64,000 nucleotides of DNA from Atkinsonella hypoxylon (GCA_000729835.1 JFHB01000096.1:1-64000); one strand, 5' to 3'. Positions 32,263 to 43,477 are shown, numbered from the stretch's first letter. A program made the numbers and translations. The notes: generated from the sequence alone by a model not told the origin.

Positions 32263-33506
32263 CGTTTGCAGCCATATTTTGTTCATGAAAGACAAGAAAT
32301 GGAAACAGACCCTCCGTACAAATCTTACCAGCCATCTGGGGGTTCGCAGACATTTAAATAGGCCACTCATACTTCCCCTCGCCTCGCGGTGCCTGGTTGC
32401 AAATGTCGGCCAGTTATGCAGTTGGCTAGCACCTTGTAGCTCAGGAGTGGCCATAATTCGAATGGCTCTCAGGAATTTTTCAATAGTTCAACAGCAGCCA
32501 GCGAAACAACGCTACTTTAACTCATATAGTGCTATGCCTATCTTAGCCTAAGAGTGTCTACGTTGGTGCCGCTGCAGAACACCGGCCGCGCTCCTACTAG
32601 CTAGGCAGTGAGTTCCGACAGGTCGCATTCCGAATCATGATTGGCCTTAGTTGCTGAGGTAAATCTGGCGGGAGTCTACTTTGATGTTCTATGATGCTCT
32701 AAGGGTGCCTGAATATTATCCCAGAAGAAGGCTTAAGTATTCATAGTGCTACAGCATACCATTTTATCCCAGCATTACTCTTGTTCAACTACATCCGAGC
32801 GTGACGCTTGAAGCCATTCCTGCATCGCATAAGGCATAGCATTTTTGCGAAAGAATTTCCTTATCTTCTTGTAGACTGACTGTTCTGCTCTGGTTTCCAC
32901 AAGCCGTGGTGTATAGTGATCACAGCTCATGAGGCAGAGCTCTATGTCATTGGGCAAACTGTACCTAGTGAAAGTTAGTATATAGCGTAACTAATTATGG
33001 CTTAGGCTGTGCCACTGTTCAGTTTCGAAACGGTGCATGCTGTTGGCTTCCTGATTTTAACATTCAGTGTGTATAATGAAGTAACGAAAACCTCTACTCC
33101 AGTGTCCACCCAGTAAATGTCACAAGGAACAAGCTTCATCTCAGGAGTATTTGGGAAGTGTGTTGCGTGAGAGTAAGGAGGCAGTCGCTGTGAGACCAAA
33201 AACCACAGTCAAACTCGGCATCCAAAGACATGGGATACTGTAGCGGACTCTGAGGTCGATTCTGGGGCTATTTCCGGATATATGGTGAATTCCGATAATC
33301 TGAAAACTATACGGGCAGATAAAGACTTTGCCAGGACCCAAGTCTTTGTAGCATAATACAAAGCAATTCGTATCCGATGTTGTTCTTTCACACTGTCGTC
33401 CATCACAATCGTACAATTTTTGTGGTGGGAACACTGGAAGGCTAGATAGGACCTGGATATATTGCCAGGTAGTGAATGAAAACAACGATTGAGAACTTGA
33501 TCTGAA
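32263..33506. other. Unassigned region downstream of the kinase-like pseudogene
   Basis: Several minus-strand frames of 60-115 codons cover 32775-33485 without recognisable motifs. They share strand with the APH-like pseudogene and could be ruined extra exons or another decayed gene. Nothing is supported. Confidence 0.35.
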
Positions 33507-34675
33507 TTATGATGAAGATACTGTGGAAGTAGCTGCATTCTCTTCTTCTTTTTCATCCTCGGGTAGATGCCCGCGTGTAGAAGGCCTACACTTATTCTTG
33601 GCTAAATCTAAGTGTACGCCTTTGCTGAAGAGCGACTCAATATAAAGTGTATGGAACTCCACGTCTCCCCCACCTTGAAAATTACGCATATAGGACGCGC
33701 ATCGTTGGCTCTCGTGGCTGACCAATTCCAAAAAAGATTCTCTGTCTTTCTGTGCCGTCAACGAGAGATGAGGTCCCCAGAGGAAACGTGGTAGGCCCGC
33801 CGCTCGTGGCAGCCGAACAATCCCAGCAAAAGCCCAGTCAATAATACTACTCGAACACTTGGTGAGCCAACTCGGAGAAATAGGGATAAAGGACCCAGAG
33901 ACTAGCCTATCATGTAATATTGTACTTGTCATCTGCAATGATATTATCCGGCTTAATATCACCATGATCCATGGCTACCTCCCTCTGGGTACATCTAGTC
34001 TGGCCGACTTGTATGACCGTTGGAAGCAGAACCTCTTGATCGTCGCAATCTTTCATACATAGACCAGGCAATTTGTCTGAGAGGACGCGAGTGCGCCTGT
34101 TCCGAATAAGCCTGTGGAAAACTTCGGACCAAGTCTCAGAGCCTAACTTGTATTAAGCATTTATGGTCATACATATAAAGAGAGGTAATAATAGACATAC
34201 TGATATCAAGCGTGCAGGCCAGTAGGGACAGTTGAATCATGGCCAGTTGTTTGAGAAATGCATCACGAACGGGTCGCGACGGAAAATTGTCGTGCCAACG
34301 AGCGTTTGTACCCTTCCCCCAAGTCAAAACAAGGAAAGGGTTCTTAACTGGGTTGTCGAAGGTCAAGCTGCAGCCAAGGGGTTTGGGTGACCAGCCAAAA
34401 CCTCTCCTCTAAAGTTCCTGGAGGGTTTGCCACTCCGTTTTTAGAACACATAATTTTCCATCATCGTCGCTCATGTAAATTGGCACGCGGACCGCCAAAC
34501 TTTCCTGATCTCGAGCTTCTAGGTCGTGGTAAAAGCTGAGTTTGTAGACGCAGCACTGTCCCCCATAATACTTTTGCTCGATAAACATTCCGGTACCCCC
34601 AAGCTCCAACTGTAAGACGGCAGCTGGAATATTTTTCTCGTCCAGGGACGGTGTCCGGTATGGTGGTGTGGCCAT
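33507..34675 (-). pseudogene. Aminoglycoside-phosphotransferase-like kinase, inactivated
   Basis: The ATG at 34675 opens a frame (MATPPYRTPSLDEKN, then LAVRVPIYMSDDDGKLCVLK, EWQTLQEL) that runs into TAG at 34409-34411. It continues without shift as RRGFGWSPKPLGCSLTFDNP, FLVLTWGKGT and AFLKQLAMIQLSLLACTLDI. A GTATGT...TTAG intron follows, then a catalytic-loop block DHGDIKPDNIIADDKYNI and, after a second likely intron, IIDWAFAGIVRLPRAAGLPR, which holds the Mg-binding Asp. The layout is that of the large fungal APH/choline-kinase-like family, whose substrates are mostly unknown. The TAG replaces an expected Gln (CAG to TAG), a CpA-to-TpA change. The catalytic residues look preserved otherwise, so the loss may be recent. 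Confidence 0.65.
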
Positions 34676-35969
34676 TTTGGGTGCTTGTGTTAGAGGGAAA
34701 TTACATATACGCTTACCAGGCAGCGGAGAAGGGGCAAGTTAACTATATGCGTCGCGAATTGGCATGGCAAGACGCCACAGTGCTTTGCCGCCTTTTGCAA
34801 GGCTGACCAACAGATTCACTGAGGGAAGAGGTTTTAAATTTATGATTGAGGGGGAGCGGAGTTGATACTATAAATATAATCCCGGCACTTAAGTTGTGCG
34901 TTCCAAGTCTCTTGTATTTCAAAATCGCATAACGTAAACAACATTGTCGCGTCCAACCCTGGTGTCATGTTGAATACCGAGAGGTAACACCGAGGTCATC
35001 TTCAATTTTTTTATAACTTATAAAGATCATAGTTGTGTTAAATACCCATACAACAATAACCCTAGGATCACTGAATCAGGTACCCTGACCAGATGTAGTA
35101 TAGACGTGTCGACTATGATCGTGATTTGCTGTGTACTGACATACAACTCTTCCCCGTTCTCCGTTTTAGGGGTAGTACGTAGATTTTGCCGAAACCATTG
35201 TTAATTATAGTAGAGCGGACAGGAATCATTCCCTCTCACAGCATTTGTCGTGTCTAATGGAGGCCGTTGGACCTTATATGCCGAGCATTGTTTCTCTCTT
35301 CTCTTGTCCGAACGACAACAATAGTATGCTTTTCTTGGCTAGTATTGCCGCACAGTTCTAAATCAACGTGAACTCGGCTAGCCGCTAATGCAGCTCCTGC
35401 GTTCTTCTACTTTTTCCTACTATTTCCCCGAATATTCTTGATAACAAGCGCAAAAGCTCCAACACAATGCACCTTGGACGCACGCCACCTATGTTCATGC
35501 CCTTGTCAGATCCGCTACACGCCACCGACTACTTGATTTCACCGATTCCTAATGGATACAAGCCGGCCAGGCGAACCGGGATTTTTGCTGTGTGCAATTG
35601 CACTGCATAAGGCGGCGTAGCTTGCAACCAACCATGTGACATATGCTAGTCAAAGGTGTAATTGCACGCAGCAGCTCATGTGAAGGTGCAATGGCACTCT
35701 CTTTGTAGGTTGGGGGTGTAATTGCACTTCACGTATCTTTAGATATTGTTATGGGGGGTAAAGTGACCTATTTCACCAGAATAGTCATACAACTTTCTAC
35801 TTCCTTTGTTTTTATTCGTTTTATCAGTGGAATAAGTTGAAAATATATAACCTGAACGACCGCTGCTAGTTCTTCGAGCGAGCACGCAACAGTTCAATAC
35901 GCATTCAGGCAACTTCTGAGTTTTGCACAATCCGCAACTCTTTTTTAAATTACTAGAACTATCTTGAAA
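34676..35969. other. Intergenic with phased palindromic repeats
   Basis: No gene is visible in 1.3 kb. The notable feature is a set of GTGYAATTGCAC words near the right end, listed separately. The rest is moderately AT-rich. Confidence 0.45.
35592..35727. repeat. Four GTG(C/T)AATTGCAC palindromic words, three at 30-bp spacing
   Basis: GTGCAATTGCAC at 35592-35603 is a perfect 12-bp palindrome. Close copies lie at 35656-35667 (GTGTAATTGCAC), 35686-35697 (GTGCAATGGCAC) and 35716-35727 (GTGTAATTGCAC). The last three start exactly 30 bp apart. The spacers differ in sequence. It could be an operator-like array or part of a repeat end. Confidence 0.8.
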
Positions 35970-36335
35970 ATGTCTTTTGGCGAAGTTCAAGGTCTTGTTA
36001 ATAAGTGCGAGTGGCGTACCGCTTATCGATCCGATGGGTCCTCTTACCCCTTCAAGGCATCTGACTGTGGTCGAACCGATTGCAAATATTCTACCAACTA
36101 TATTCCTCCCCAGTAAAGTATTATTGCCTTCCGGCCCGTTCTCTGACATCTAAACCCTAACTATGTTTTCAGTCGAAGTATCGCGATTGTCAAAAGTAAC
36201 AACACTAGTGCCAAAAGTGGCTACAACACCAGCGATACCAACATCGCCAGCTTCATGCAACATCAGCTCCAACAGCTGTTACCAGCACAACTACTCCAAC
36301 GTAGCACAACAAAGGAACTTAGTTACAACAACTAA
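35970..36335 (+). CDS. Small spliced hypothetical protein (101 aa)
   Basis: An ATG in good context (GAAAATGTC) opens exon 1 (35970-36112), encoding MSFGEVQGLVNKCEWRTAYR and then CGRTDCKYSTNYIPP. A 60-nt GTAAAG...TTTTCAG intron contains a CTAAC branch-type word 12 nt before the acceptor. Exon 2 (36173-36335) encodes SIAIVKSNNTSAKSGYNTSD and a Gln/Leu-rich end (HQLQQLLPAQLLQRS). The phases agree and a TAA closes the frame. Cys residues (three) and Asn/Ser-rich text are the only composition features. There is no signal peptide from this ATG. I do not recognise a family. The convincing intron is the main evidence that it is a gene. Confidence 0.35.
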
Positions 36336-37032
36336 GTGTGGAAAACAAGTAGGTGTGGTAGACTAGGATAGAATACAACAGGGGTAGGCAGCTGGAAGCA
36401 AGGGTTATCTAGTCTGTTATCTTTCCTTTGTTATAAGGCTCCACACACACTAATATCAGCCCCTCTTATAGAGGCAGTGCAATGGATCACTCGGCATCTC
36501 TCGGCATTCTCTAACTCTACAAGCTGTAGGATTTTCGGGTATCTAGCTAGTTAACTATCCCCCTTCTTGTTTTTCCTTCTCTTCTTCTCTTTCTTCCTCT
36601 CTTAGAATTAGCTATATATAGGCCGCTTCCTCCCTCCTAAGTTAGAGGAATCAAGCAAGCAATTCACACTCTTCTACACACTAGCAGCTTCTTCATCTTC
36701 TCTCTCTTCTGTTATCTCTTCTATCTCCCTTTTGATAGCGATGATGCTTCATGATGTAACAAGCTTGGCTGATTTCGAAACACAAGGTGGCTTGCTGCGT
36801 AATGGGTGGAATTGCTTTAGCTCAGATAGTGAGCCTCAAGCTATATAGCAGCTGTTCAACACAGTAAATTGAATAGGGATCCTTTAGCAACTTATATGCC
36901 TTATATGCAAGCATGCAAACACTGAAGACTTTTATTGTGAGACTTTCATAGCCAGGTAAATGATAGTAAGTACACTTCGCACCTTACTGAACACAAATAA
37001 GAAATGTAGAAATCACACTATCAACCCGAAGT
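36336..37032. promoter_or_regulatory. Promoter-like CT-rich segment with TATA word and tiny ORF
   Basis: A long CT-rich tract (36558-36602 and 36690-36735) surrounds CTATATATAGG near 36612. This is a typical fungal promoter/5'-UTR layout. It is followed at 36741 by a 35-codon ORF (MMLHDVTSLADFETQGGLLR...) ending at 36848. The ORF has no recognised motif and may be the remains of a longer gene. Confidence 0.3.
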
Positions 37033-37788
37033 TCATTTCCACGCCTGTTCCACGAGGTATTGTCGAAGTTTTGAAAGCCCGAAGTAGTCATTCTCGAATC
37101 GTGCATACTTTAATTCTTCCAAGCTCCAACCCAATGTCCCTGCCTTAGGGCCAAGCTGCTGACCGTGATAATAGCACGTGTCAAAGTCTATTATTACCGG
37201 CCGATCATTCTCACTGATCATGATATTTGACGGATTAATATCATTATGAACAAGTCCGAGAGAATGCAAATGACGAATACCCAGTTCAATTTCATTCATG
37301 CAAAGATCTGTGTTAAAAGCTTTTGTCGAGCGCAATCTCTCCGCAAGCGTCATCTGATATCTCAGGAAACCAAGTCCTCGAATTCGGTCGCCAGAAACAA
37401 CGCAGCCTATGTAGGTCGCTATATTAGGATGCGGGTTTGCTTTTAAAATTTCGCAGACCGAAACTTCATGTAGAATTAGGTTGATTATTGGCGGGATGGT
37501 CGGTGAGTTGCCATAATCTAGTAAGTTTGGCTCCTTTATATAATGTTTCGAGGGAGAAAGCTCCGTTGCTATCGAGAATTTGTCTGAGAAAGGTGGCCAA
37601 ATATGTTCGATAGGTATTGTACCCATTTCGAGCTTGTCTATGTCCACAAAAGGTAAGTTGCGCATGCGATCTTTAGTAGTCGCATGAAAGAATTGGTTAT
37701 TTGGTCCCTTAATAATGAGCTTTGTGAATGCGAATTCAAGATCACCGTCCTTCTCAGCGAACGCTTCGCCATGCTGGTAGATTTCCAT
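37033..37788 (-). CDS. Protein-kinase-like protein (251 aa)
   Basis: The frame holds a catalytic half resembling a Ser/Thr kinase: HEVSVCEILKANPHPNIATY, LRYQMTLAERLR, GIRHLHSLGLVHNDINPSNI, VIIDFDTCYYHG and AGTLGWSLEELKYARFENDY. The catalytic loop reads HNDINPSN (normally HRDLKPxN), with Asp retained, Arg replaced by Asn and Lys by Asn. DFD stands in place of DFG. The N-lobe glycine loop and VAIK lysine are not recognisable in the first 110 residues. It matches the group of fungal kinase-like proteins with N-terminal divergent regions. Loss of the catalytic-loop Lys suggests weak or absent phosphotransfer. The start ATG at 37788 is the first in frame; an upstream exon is possible. Its neighbour is the GT2 gene. 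Confidence 0.6.
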   Translation of the reverse strand: MEIYQHGEAFAEKDGDLEFAFTKLIIKGPNNQFFHATTKDRMRNLPFVDIDKLEMGTIPIEHIWPPFSDKFSIATELSPSKHYIKEPNLLDYGNSPTIPPIINLILHEVSVCEILKANPHPNIATYIGCVVSGDRIRGLGFLRYQMTLAERLRSTKAFNTDLCMNEIELGIRHLHSLGLVHNDINPSNIMISENDRPVIIDFDTCYYHGQQLGPKAGTLGWSLEELKYARFENDYFGLSKLRQYLVEQAWK

Positions 37789-38971
37789 GCTGATGGCCAG
37801 GTGCAAAGGGCCTTTCCGCTTGATACAATGGTATATGGACGAGTCGTATCTTTGATCCAGGTACACTCCACGATTAAATATGGTTTCTCGGACAGTCCTA
37901 GTGCTTTATTTTATTTCGTGCTTGCTTTGTCAGCAGGCTGACCCGGAAAGAGAAAACAAACTCCTCGTAAGCCACATCCTCCAAAGCACGTGGAAACTCA
38001 GAATGGCCGTCGATACTGTCGCGTTCGCGTACCGTTCCCATGTCTGTATATACAGTGGGTCCCAGGTCATTCCGAAAAATATCCATCGTATTTTTGTAGA
38101 TATCCACATCGCGTCAATGGATGCCAAGACCGTTATCAACGCAGACGGGTGGTACACTAAGTATTAGCTATACCAGTCAATACAGAATTAACCAAAGAAT
38201 CTACTAATTAAATTACAATTTAATTGCTGCAAAATTCGCAGCGTAATCATTGTACAAAGTTTCCCGCAGATTTCGCGATACCTACGTTGTGTTGGGTTTT
38301 TTTCGGAATTACCTGGACCCACTGTACTCAGACTGCGGTGTTGGTTTAGAAGCAAGAACTCTGCTCGTCTCAAAATGTAGGCTTAGCCTTCTTTTTACCG
38401 CATATCTGGCATATTATGCCGTCCTTGGTAATCCCGTCGCCTTCACAATGCAGGCAGCCTGACCCAGTCATGACAGATAATGCTTCCCGGTGCAAAATCA
38501 TGAATTCATCTTCGCCTTCGATGCTCGATTTCTTGACTTACAAGGATTTTTACTTTCGTGGGTTCCAATTATTCAGTTGTTGGGTTTTTGACATGACTTG
38601 CTTGTTGCATTGCTGGGAATGGTTCAATTTTAATCACTCGGACATCGCCACAAGAGGACCCACTTGTTTGATAATATACTTTACCGCATAATCCTCACGT
38701 GACTCGGGCTACCTTCAATATTTTGCCCCTCCAAGTAATTGACATCAAACAGCGCAGCACACAGCATATTCCGTGGCCTCGCCGGGCTTCGACGATATTT
38801 CGACATTCGATGAGACAGGTTTCACCAACGATCTCTGTAAATGACGCACCGAGTTTCTTCGAAAGATATGGGGTGTTCTACCAAGCCAATTCGGAGATCG
38901 GTCAATTGGCCAGCTCTTTGCCTAGAAAGGCACTTTCTATCTATAAGTGGCTGAGGCCAAAGCAAGCCATC
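37789..38971. other. Intergenic with an imperfect inverted repeat
   Basis: No gene is supported. A near-perfect 38-bp inverted repeat (38042-38079 against 38297-38334) is listed as a finding. A plus-strand frame at 38250-38462 and minus frames at 37898-38157 have no known motif. Confidence 0.4.
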
Positions 38972-39880
38972 TTAGGGGATTCCTAACCGAGCGACATGGT
39001 CCGAATGTACCTTGTATTCGCGAAGCCGAGCCATGTTTAAAGCCTGCTCCAAGTCAAATGACGCCGCAAATAGCAGATCCTCGAGTGCAGACGGTTTTGA
39101 TGCTAATACAGCTGCCGTCAGGGCGTCAATGTCATTTGCGACGAGGGGGAACTTCGACATAAAGTAGTCGTTATAAAGTTCAACCATTATCCTAGTGGCG
39201 TCATATTCCGAGGCCGGAGCCTGCGAGATCCTAGCCGTCGTGGAGTGAATGCGGTACCCATACCCCGGGCCTTTGACAAATCCAATGTCTGAGTGTTGGT
39301 TTCGCCTCCATCTACGCGCAAGTAAAGATACGCCAAATGCCCAGTCTTGCCACTTGGGCATATTCTCAACATAAAGCAAGCCATCCAGTATCTCGCTGCG
39401 GCGATACACGATAGCGATTGGTACGTGGTGTTTCCGCGCAACCAAATCTTCACGCAGGGGATACGAGGAGATTGTCAACCCGTGGAAGTCTCCAAACATG
39501 TTCACAAGCGTGTGCACGAATGCAACGTCGTGACGTTCAGAGAGAATCCTCGCTGCTTCGGCTAGGAAGCTTTCGTGTCCTGAGACCGGGAGCAGGACGT
39601 CATCTCCATCCATACATACAACATACTCTCCTGTAGCTGCTTTCAAGCCTGCATTGCGAGCGACTTGGACGCCACGGTTTGCCCCATGACGAATGATTTT
39701 GATGTCCGGCTCCGAGTCTAGTTTGCCAATCAAATGAAGGGTCGTCTCGTCGGTTGAACCATCGTCGATGATGATCACCTCGGCCTCAACGCCGATTGCA
39801 TGCTCACGGATCGAAGAAATACAATCGCTGAGATATAACCCAGTGTTGAAACTAGGGATAATGATAGAAACTCGATGCAT
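38972..39880 (-). CDS. Family 2 glycosyltransferase, bacterial-like
   Basis: A GT-A fold, inverting glycosyltransferase that would use a nucleotide-sugar donor. The N terminus reads MHRVSIIIPSFNTGLYLSDC, then AEVIIIDDGSTDET, NRGVQVARNAGLKAATGEYV and VCMDGDDVLLP. These are the canonical GT2 blocks with the nucleotide-binding DDGS and the metal-binding DGDD (DxD). The later WQDWAFGVSLLARR fits the acceptor-side ED-type region. There is no transmembrane segment, so it is likely cytosolic or peripheral. It is intronless (302 aa), with the start at the ATG at 39880; the 50 codons upstream in frame have no ATG. Intronless structure and sequence style are more bacterial than fungal, suggesting horizontal transfer. 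It lies beside an MFS exporter and near a nucleotide-sugar dehydrogenase, so a role in glycosylating a small product is inferred. Confidence 0.82.
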   Translation of the reverse strand: MHRVSIIIPSFNTGLYLSDCISSIREHAIGVEAEVIIIDDGSTDETTLHLIGKLDSEPDIKIIRHGANRGVQVARNAGLKAATGEYVVCMDGDDVLLPVSGHESFLAEAARILSERHDVAFVHTLVNMFGDFHGLTISSYPLREDLVARKHHVPIAIVYRRSEILDGLLYVENMPKWQDWAFGVSLLARRWRRNQHSDIGFVKGPGYGYRIHSTTARISQAPASEYDATRIMVELYNDYFMSKFPLVANDIDALTAAVLASKPSALEDLLFAASFDLEQALNMARLREYKVHSDHVARLGIP

Positions 39881-40599
39881 TGCCGGGTGGTATGATAGAG
39901 AGTTGATTTGGTCACAGTGAGGATTATACAGAAATAAAAAATAGATCGAAAAATCGCTCACCTCACTCCGCTCTCTCGCTGTTGCCAGGAGGGGCCGCTT
40001 TTGCAGAAGACCAACCGGGCCGCTTTCCACAAAAGGTCCCTGCCATTGTTCCTTGTGGTTCCGGGCATAGGACTACGGCGTAATTGAAGCTGGTTTGACC
40101 GACATTCTCGACATTCTCGACTTCCCCGCCAGAATGCCAGTTCTATGCAAGCCCTCTTATGGGTTACCAACGGCATAAATGTTATGTTGTATCACCACCA
40201 CCAGCTCTACAGAGAACCCCAACATCCAGACATCCAGACATGTGGAGAAATTAACAGCCCTGTGCTACACAGTATTAGCGCAAGTGCATATGCAGAGATA
40301 CCAACCCTTGTCAGATGGCGTGACCAGGCGACCGAATGGCGGCACCCGTCTGCGTACTTGAAAGCTGGGGATGTCGAAACGTAGTTCGGGTATGGACTAG
40401 TTACCGGAAAGACGCACATCTGTAATGTTTTTTGCCCTGCGACTCGTTCCCTCTTTGATCATGCCTTTCCAGATATTTCAGCGTCGCAAATACCCACAGA
40501 AGAATGGTAGTATTAAAACTTCATCCAAGATTAAGCTCTGAGTATTCTGCCTCAGTTTCGCCTTAGTTCTTACTACTTACAATTCAATCAGAAATACTA
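39881..40599. promoter_or_regulatory. Divergent promoter, GT2 and MFS genes
   Basis: A spacer of about 720 bp between head-to-head genes, with no other ORF of substance. Short direct repeats (GACATTCTC twice near 40101, ACATCCAG twice near 40222) are present. Head-to-head placement makes co-regulation plausible. Confidence 0.45.
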
Positions 40600-42467
40600 A
40601 TGCCCGCAATCGCAGTCGTACCAGAACAGAGCCCTCTGTTGGCGAATGTGGGCGATGAGCATTACGGTTCCACAAGTGAAATAGGGCGAGAGGAGAATAC
40701 GTGTGACACTTTGCGGCCTAATTGTACATACTCATCCTGCTCTTCAAGGGTGTTGGTGCAACTTTGCATTATCACGCTCCTATTTGACTTCATCCAATTT
40801 TCAGTTTACGCTCCCTTAACAGCCGTATTCGAGCAAATCATTTGTAACCATTACTACTTGTCGGAAACTGATGGCCTGCCCTTCCAACGGGACTGCAAGG
40901 TCATTCCTGTGCAGAGTGAACTTGCAATTGTGAAAGGATACAAAGACGCCTTCAGCCAGATACCGAGTATGTTCTCCAACGCCGTAGCCACTATGTAGAA
41001 GGGTACTTCACGACGTTACAGCTAAATACTCCGAACTCAGGCATTATCCTTGGCATCCCACTGGGACTATTGGCGGATCGTATAGGTCGAAAGCCAGTTA
41101 TACTTCGTTTTTTGCTTGGAATATTTTTAAGCGACTCATGGGTGAAGATCGTCTGTATGTATTCCAGGTGTTGGATATGGCAGAGTATTGTCTAACTTCT
41201 GGATCAGGCCTCTTTCCAAACCAGCTTCCTCTGCGTCTGGTCTGGTTTGCACCTGTTCTGAAAGCCATTGGAGGTGGCGCAAATTTCGGCACGTCCCTGT
41301 TTTACACAGCAGTGGCTGACATTACTGAAGAGAAACACAGGTTAGTTCAAGATGCTTCCCATTTGCTGAACTAGCTGATGTATCACTCTATATTTCCTGC
41401 CGTCAGGGTTGATGCCTTCCTGAAACTCTCTGCCATGGAGATGATCGTTCTAGTTACTGGCGCCCCTTTGGTATCGGCACTTATGAGCACCAGTCAATGG
41501 TACTGTCTTGGACTCTCTTCTTTCCTCCTTGTCATAGCATGTCTCCTCGCCTTGGCACTTCCAGAGACGCATTCAAAATACCGAAAAGTCAAGTGTGAAT
41601 TACCAAATCTGGTGCAAGACCAAGCCTCGATCTCCAATCAAAATGAAACGGTCCAACCAGTGGCATCTTTCACTGGGGCGGCCACCAAACCGATGCCTGG
41701 TGCTGAAGCAACGGCAGGAGACTTGTTGAGGAATCCAGGCATTGTCTTGTGCCTTGGCATCTTTCTTCTCGTTGCATGGGGAGCCCATACCTGGGCACTA
41801 CTACTGCAGTATGTTTCCCAGCGATTCGGGTGGGACTTTAGTAAGGTAAGACCGCTTGTTTATCCATGATTATTTCACTTAGCTGCATGATAGTCGAGTG
41901 GACCAGACATGAAGATGAAAAATATGAGAGGGCTGACATGTCAAACAGGCAAACCTACTCTTTTCTCTCCGCGGCTTTATCACGCTTCTACTATCCCTGG
42001 TCGTTGTAGGGGCAATTGACAGATTTCTTCAGCGGAAGCTTGGTATCGAATCTGTTCTGAAAGATGTGTTGCTATCCGAGGGGAGCTGTATTTTGATCAC
42101 CGTTGGAGTGGCTGTGGTTGGGCTAGCACACAGCTCGATTCTTATGGTCGCAGGCGTCGCGATCTCAGCCCTGGGATCGTCGCTGCCAGTTTCCTTGCGA
42201 TGTGCTATGATCTCTCTGTTCCCACAGACTCCAATGGCATCGCTAAACGCGGCTGCTGGCATGGCCCAAAGTCTTGGCATACTCATTTCCGGACCAGTCT
42301 TGGCCGCAGCGTATAGTTGGGGGCTCTCCCAAGGCGGTATCTTGATCGGCACCCCGTTTTTGTTTGCAGGCGGCTTGCACATCATTGCTCTTGCTGGTAT
42401 ATTTTACGTACATCAAACCAGAGTTGAAGTGCAACTCTCTTCTGTACATGGGGTTCAGAATGCATGA
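40600..42467 (+). CDS. MFS transporter
   Basis: A 12-helix-type major facilitator in the plasma or vacuolar membrane. Five exons join cleanly: 40600-40966, 41041-41154, 41208-41340, 41407-41845 and 41949-42467 (523 aa). The hydrophilic N terminus is followed by helix 1 (VQLCIITLLFDFIQFSVYAP). The MFS loop-2-3 signature is GLLADRIGRKPV. Helices such as GVAVVGLAHSSILMVAGVAI, SLGILISGPVLAAAYSWG and a final FAGGLHIIALAGIFYVH complete the second half, with a long charged central loop around residues 270-320. The layout resembles the fungal group related to proton-coupled folate/tetracycline-type carriers. The substrate is unknown. Position beside the GT2 gene suggests export of a cluster product. 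Confidence 0.85.
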
Positions 42468-43477
42468 CACCAAGCTTTGGCGCTGTCAGAATCAATGGAA
42501 CACAAGAGTGAGAAAGCAGGTCCATCACGGTAGCCATCGAACTAGCTACGAAGTAATTACGAGGTTCACAGTCTTAGTCCTTGCCCTTACCTTGTGAGCT
42601 GGCTTCAGTAGCCTCTTTTATACGTGATTCCCCCTTCTTCCCGCATTGAGAGACCTGACACATACCGACACATATGGGTTGCTCTTTTAGGCCAACTGAG
42701 CAAAGAAACAGTTTGAATTCCTTCCACGTCAAGCAATCATGAACAATAGTGATGAGACGAAGACTGCGCACGAGCTATATTGCGATTGCCAGTAGCCCCC
42801 ATATAAATTCAGCGGCGGGGCGTGTGGGATGTGTCCGTATTACATACAATTATAGGTACAGCTCCTCCTATACAGCTACCGGAATACCAACTCTGTGTAG
42901 ATTCTAGTTCTACATTCTTTCGCAGTCGCAAACTCTGACTCTGTATTTGTTTCGCTCATTAGCTCAGTCCACCAAATCGTAGCTATGTAGCGGCTTGAAA
43001 TGCGCAACTTTGCCTATAGTTTTCTTTGACGATTTCCGATGCCAAGTCTGCTCGCTATTGGGCTGTTTTGAGTTAAAAGCCCTCACCGCAATGCGTCAGG
43101 AAGATTTAAGTCGACGACATGAGTCATTGAATACACATTATGCTTTTTTTTTTTTTTTTCCTGCTTTTCCCTTTAAACTACCTTTGACGCAGTTTCGTTT
43201 TCCTCCTCGCGAGCAACGCTTGCGGGAAATGAGGTATTTATAACCACGAGAAAATGGAGGATTGTCGTGACGGAGCTCCAAACTTTCTTACTACATTACA
43301 TAAACATCGGTTCATGCGCAAAACAGCTCACTATTGTGGTTAAAAATCTACGTGACGCGCTTTTTTTCTCTGATTTTCTTTTCCTTTGACTCACTGTTGT
43401 GCATTTTCACAAATGAAAGGTCTGAGAAAGCCTGCCAGATCTGATTTCCTCAGCTGGAGAAAGATGGTCCACTGTTC
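42468..43477. other. Intergenic
   Basis: No supported gene. A T18 tract is at about 43143-43160. The right part grades into the TIR-element fragment. Confidence 0.45.

Noticed and set aside
35592..35727. Phased repeats as a CRISPR array
   Set aside because: Repeats are only 12-13 bp and the host is a eukaryote; kept as a possible binding-site array instead.
36475..36520. Words resembling the start of 5.8S rRNA (AATGGATCACTCGGC)
   Set aside because: The similarity covers only about 15 bases and the downstream 5.8S sequence is absent.
38250..38462. Plus-strand frame with FRNYLDPLYSDCG
   Set aside because: No family recognised; part of the frame is just the inverted-repeat arm.
42950..42985. 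TTAGCTCAGT word resembling a tRNA A box
   Set aside because: No B box (GGTTCRANNCC) or cloverleaf can be formed downstream.
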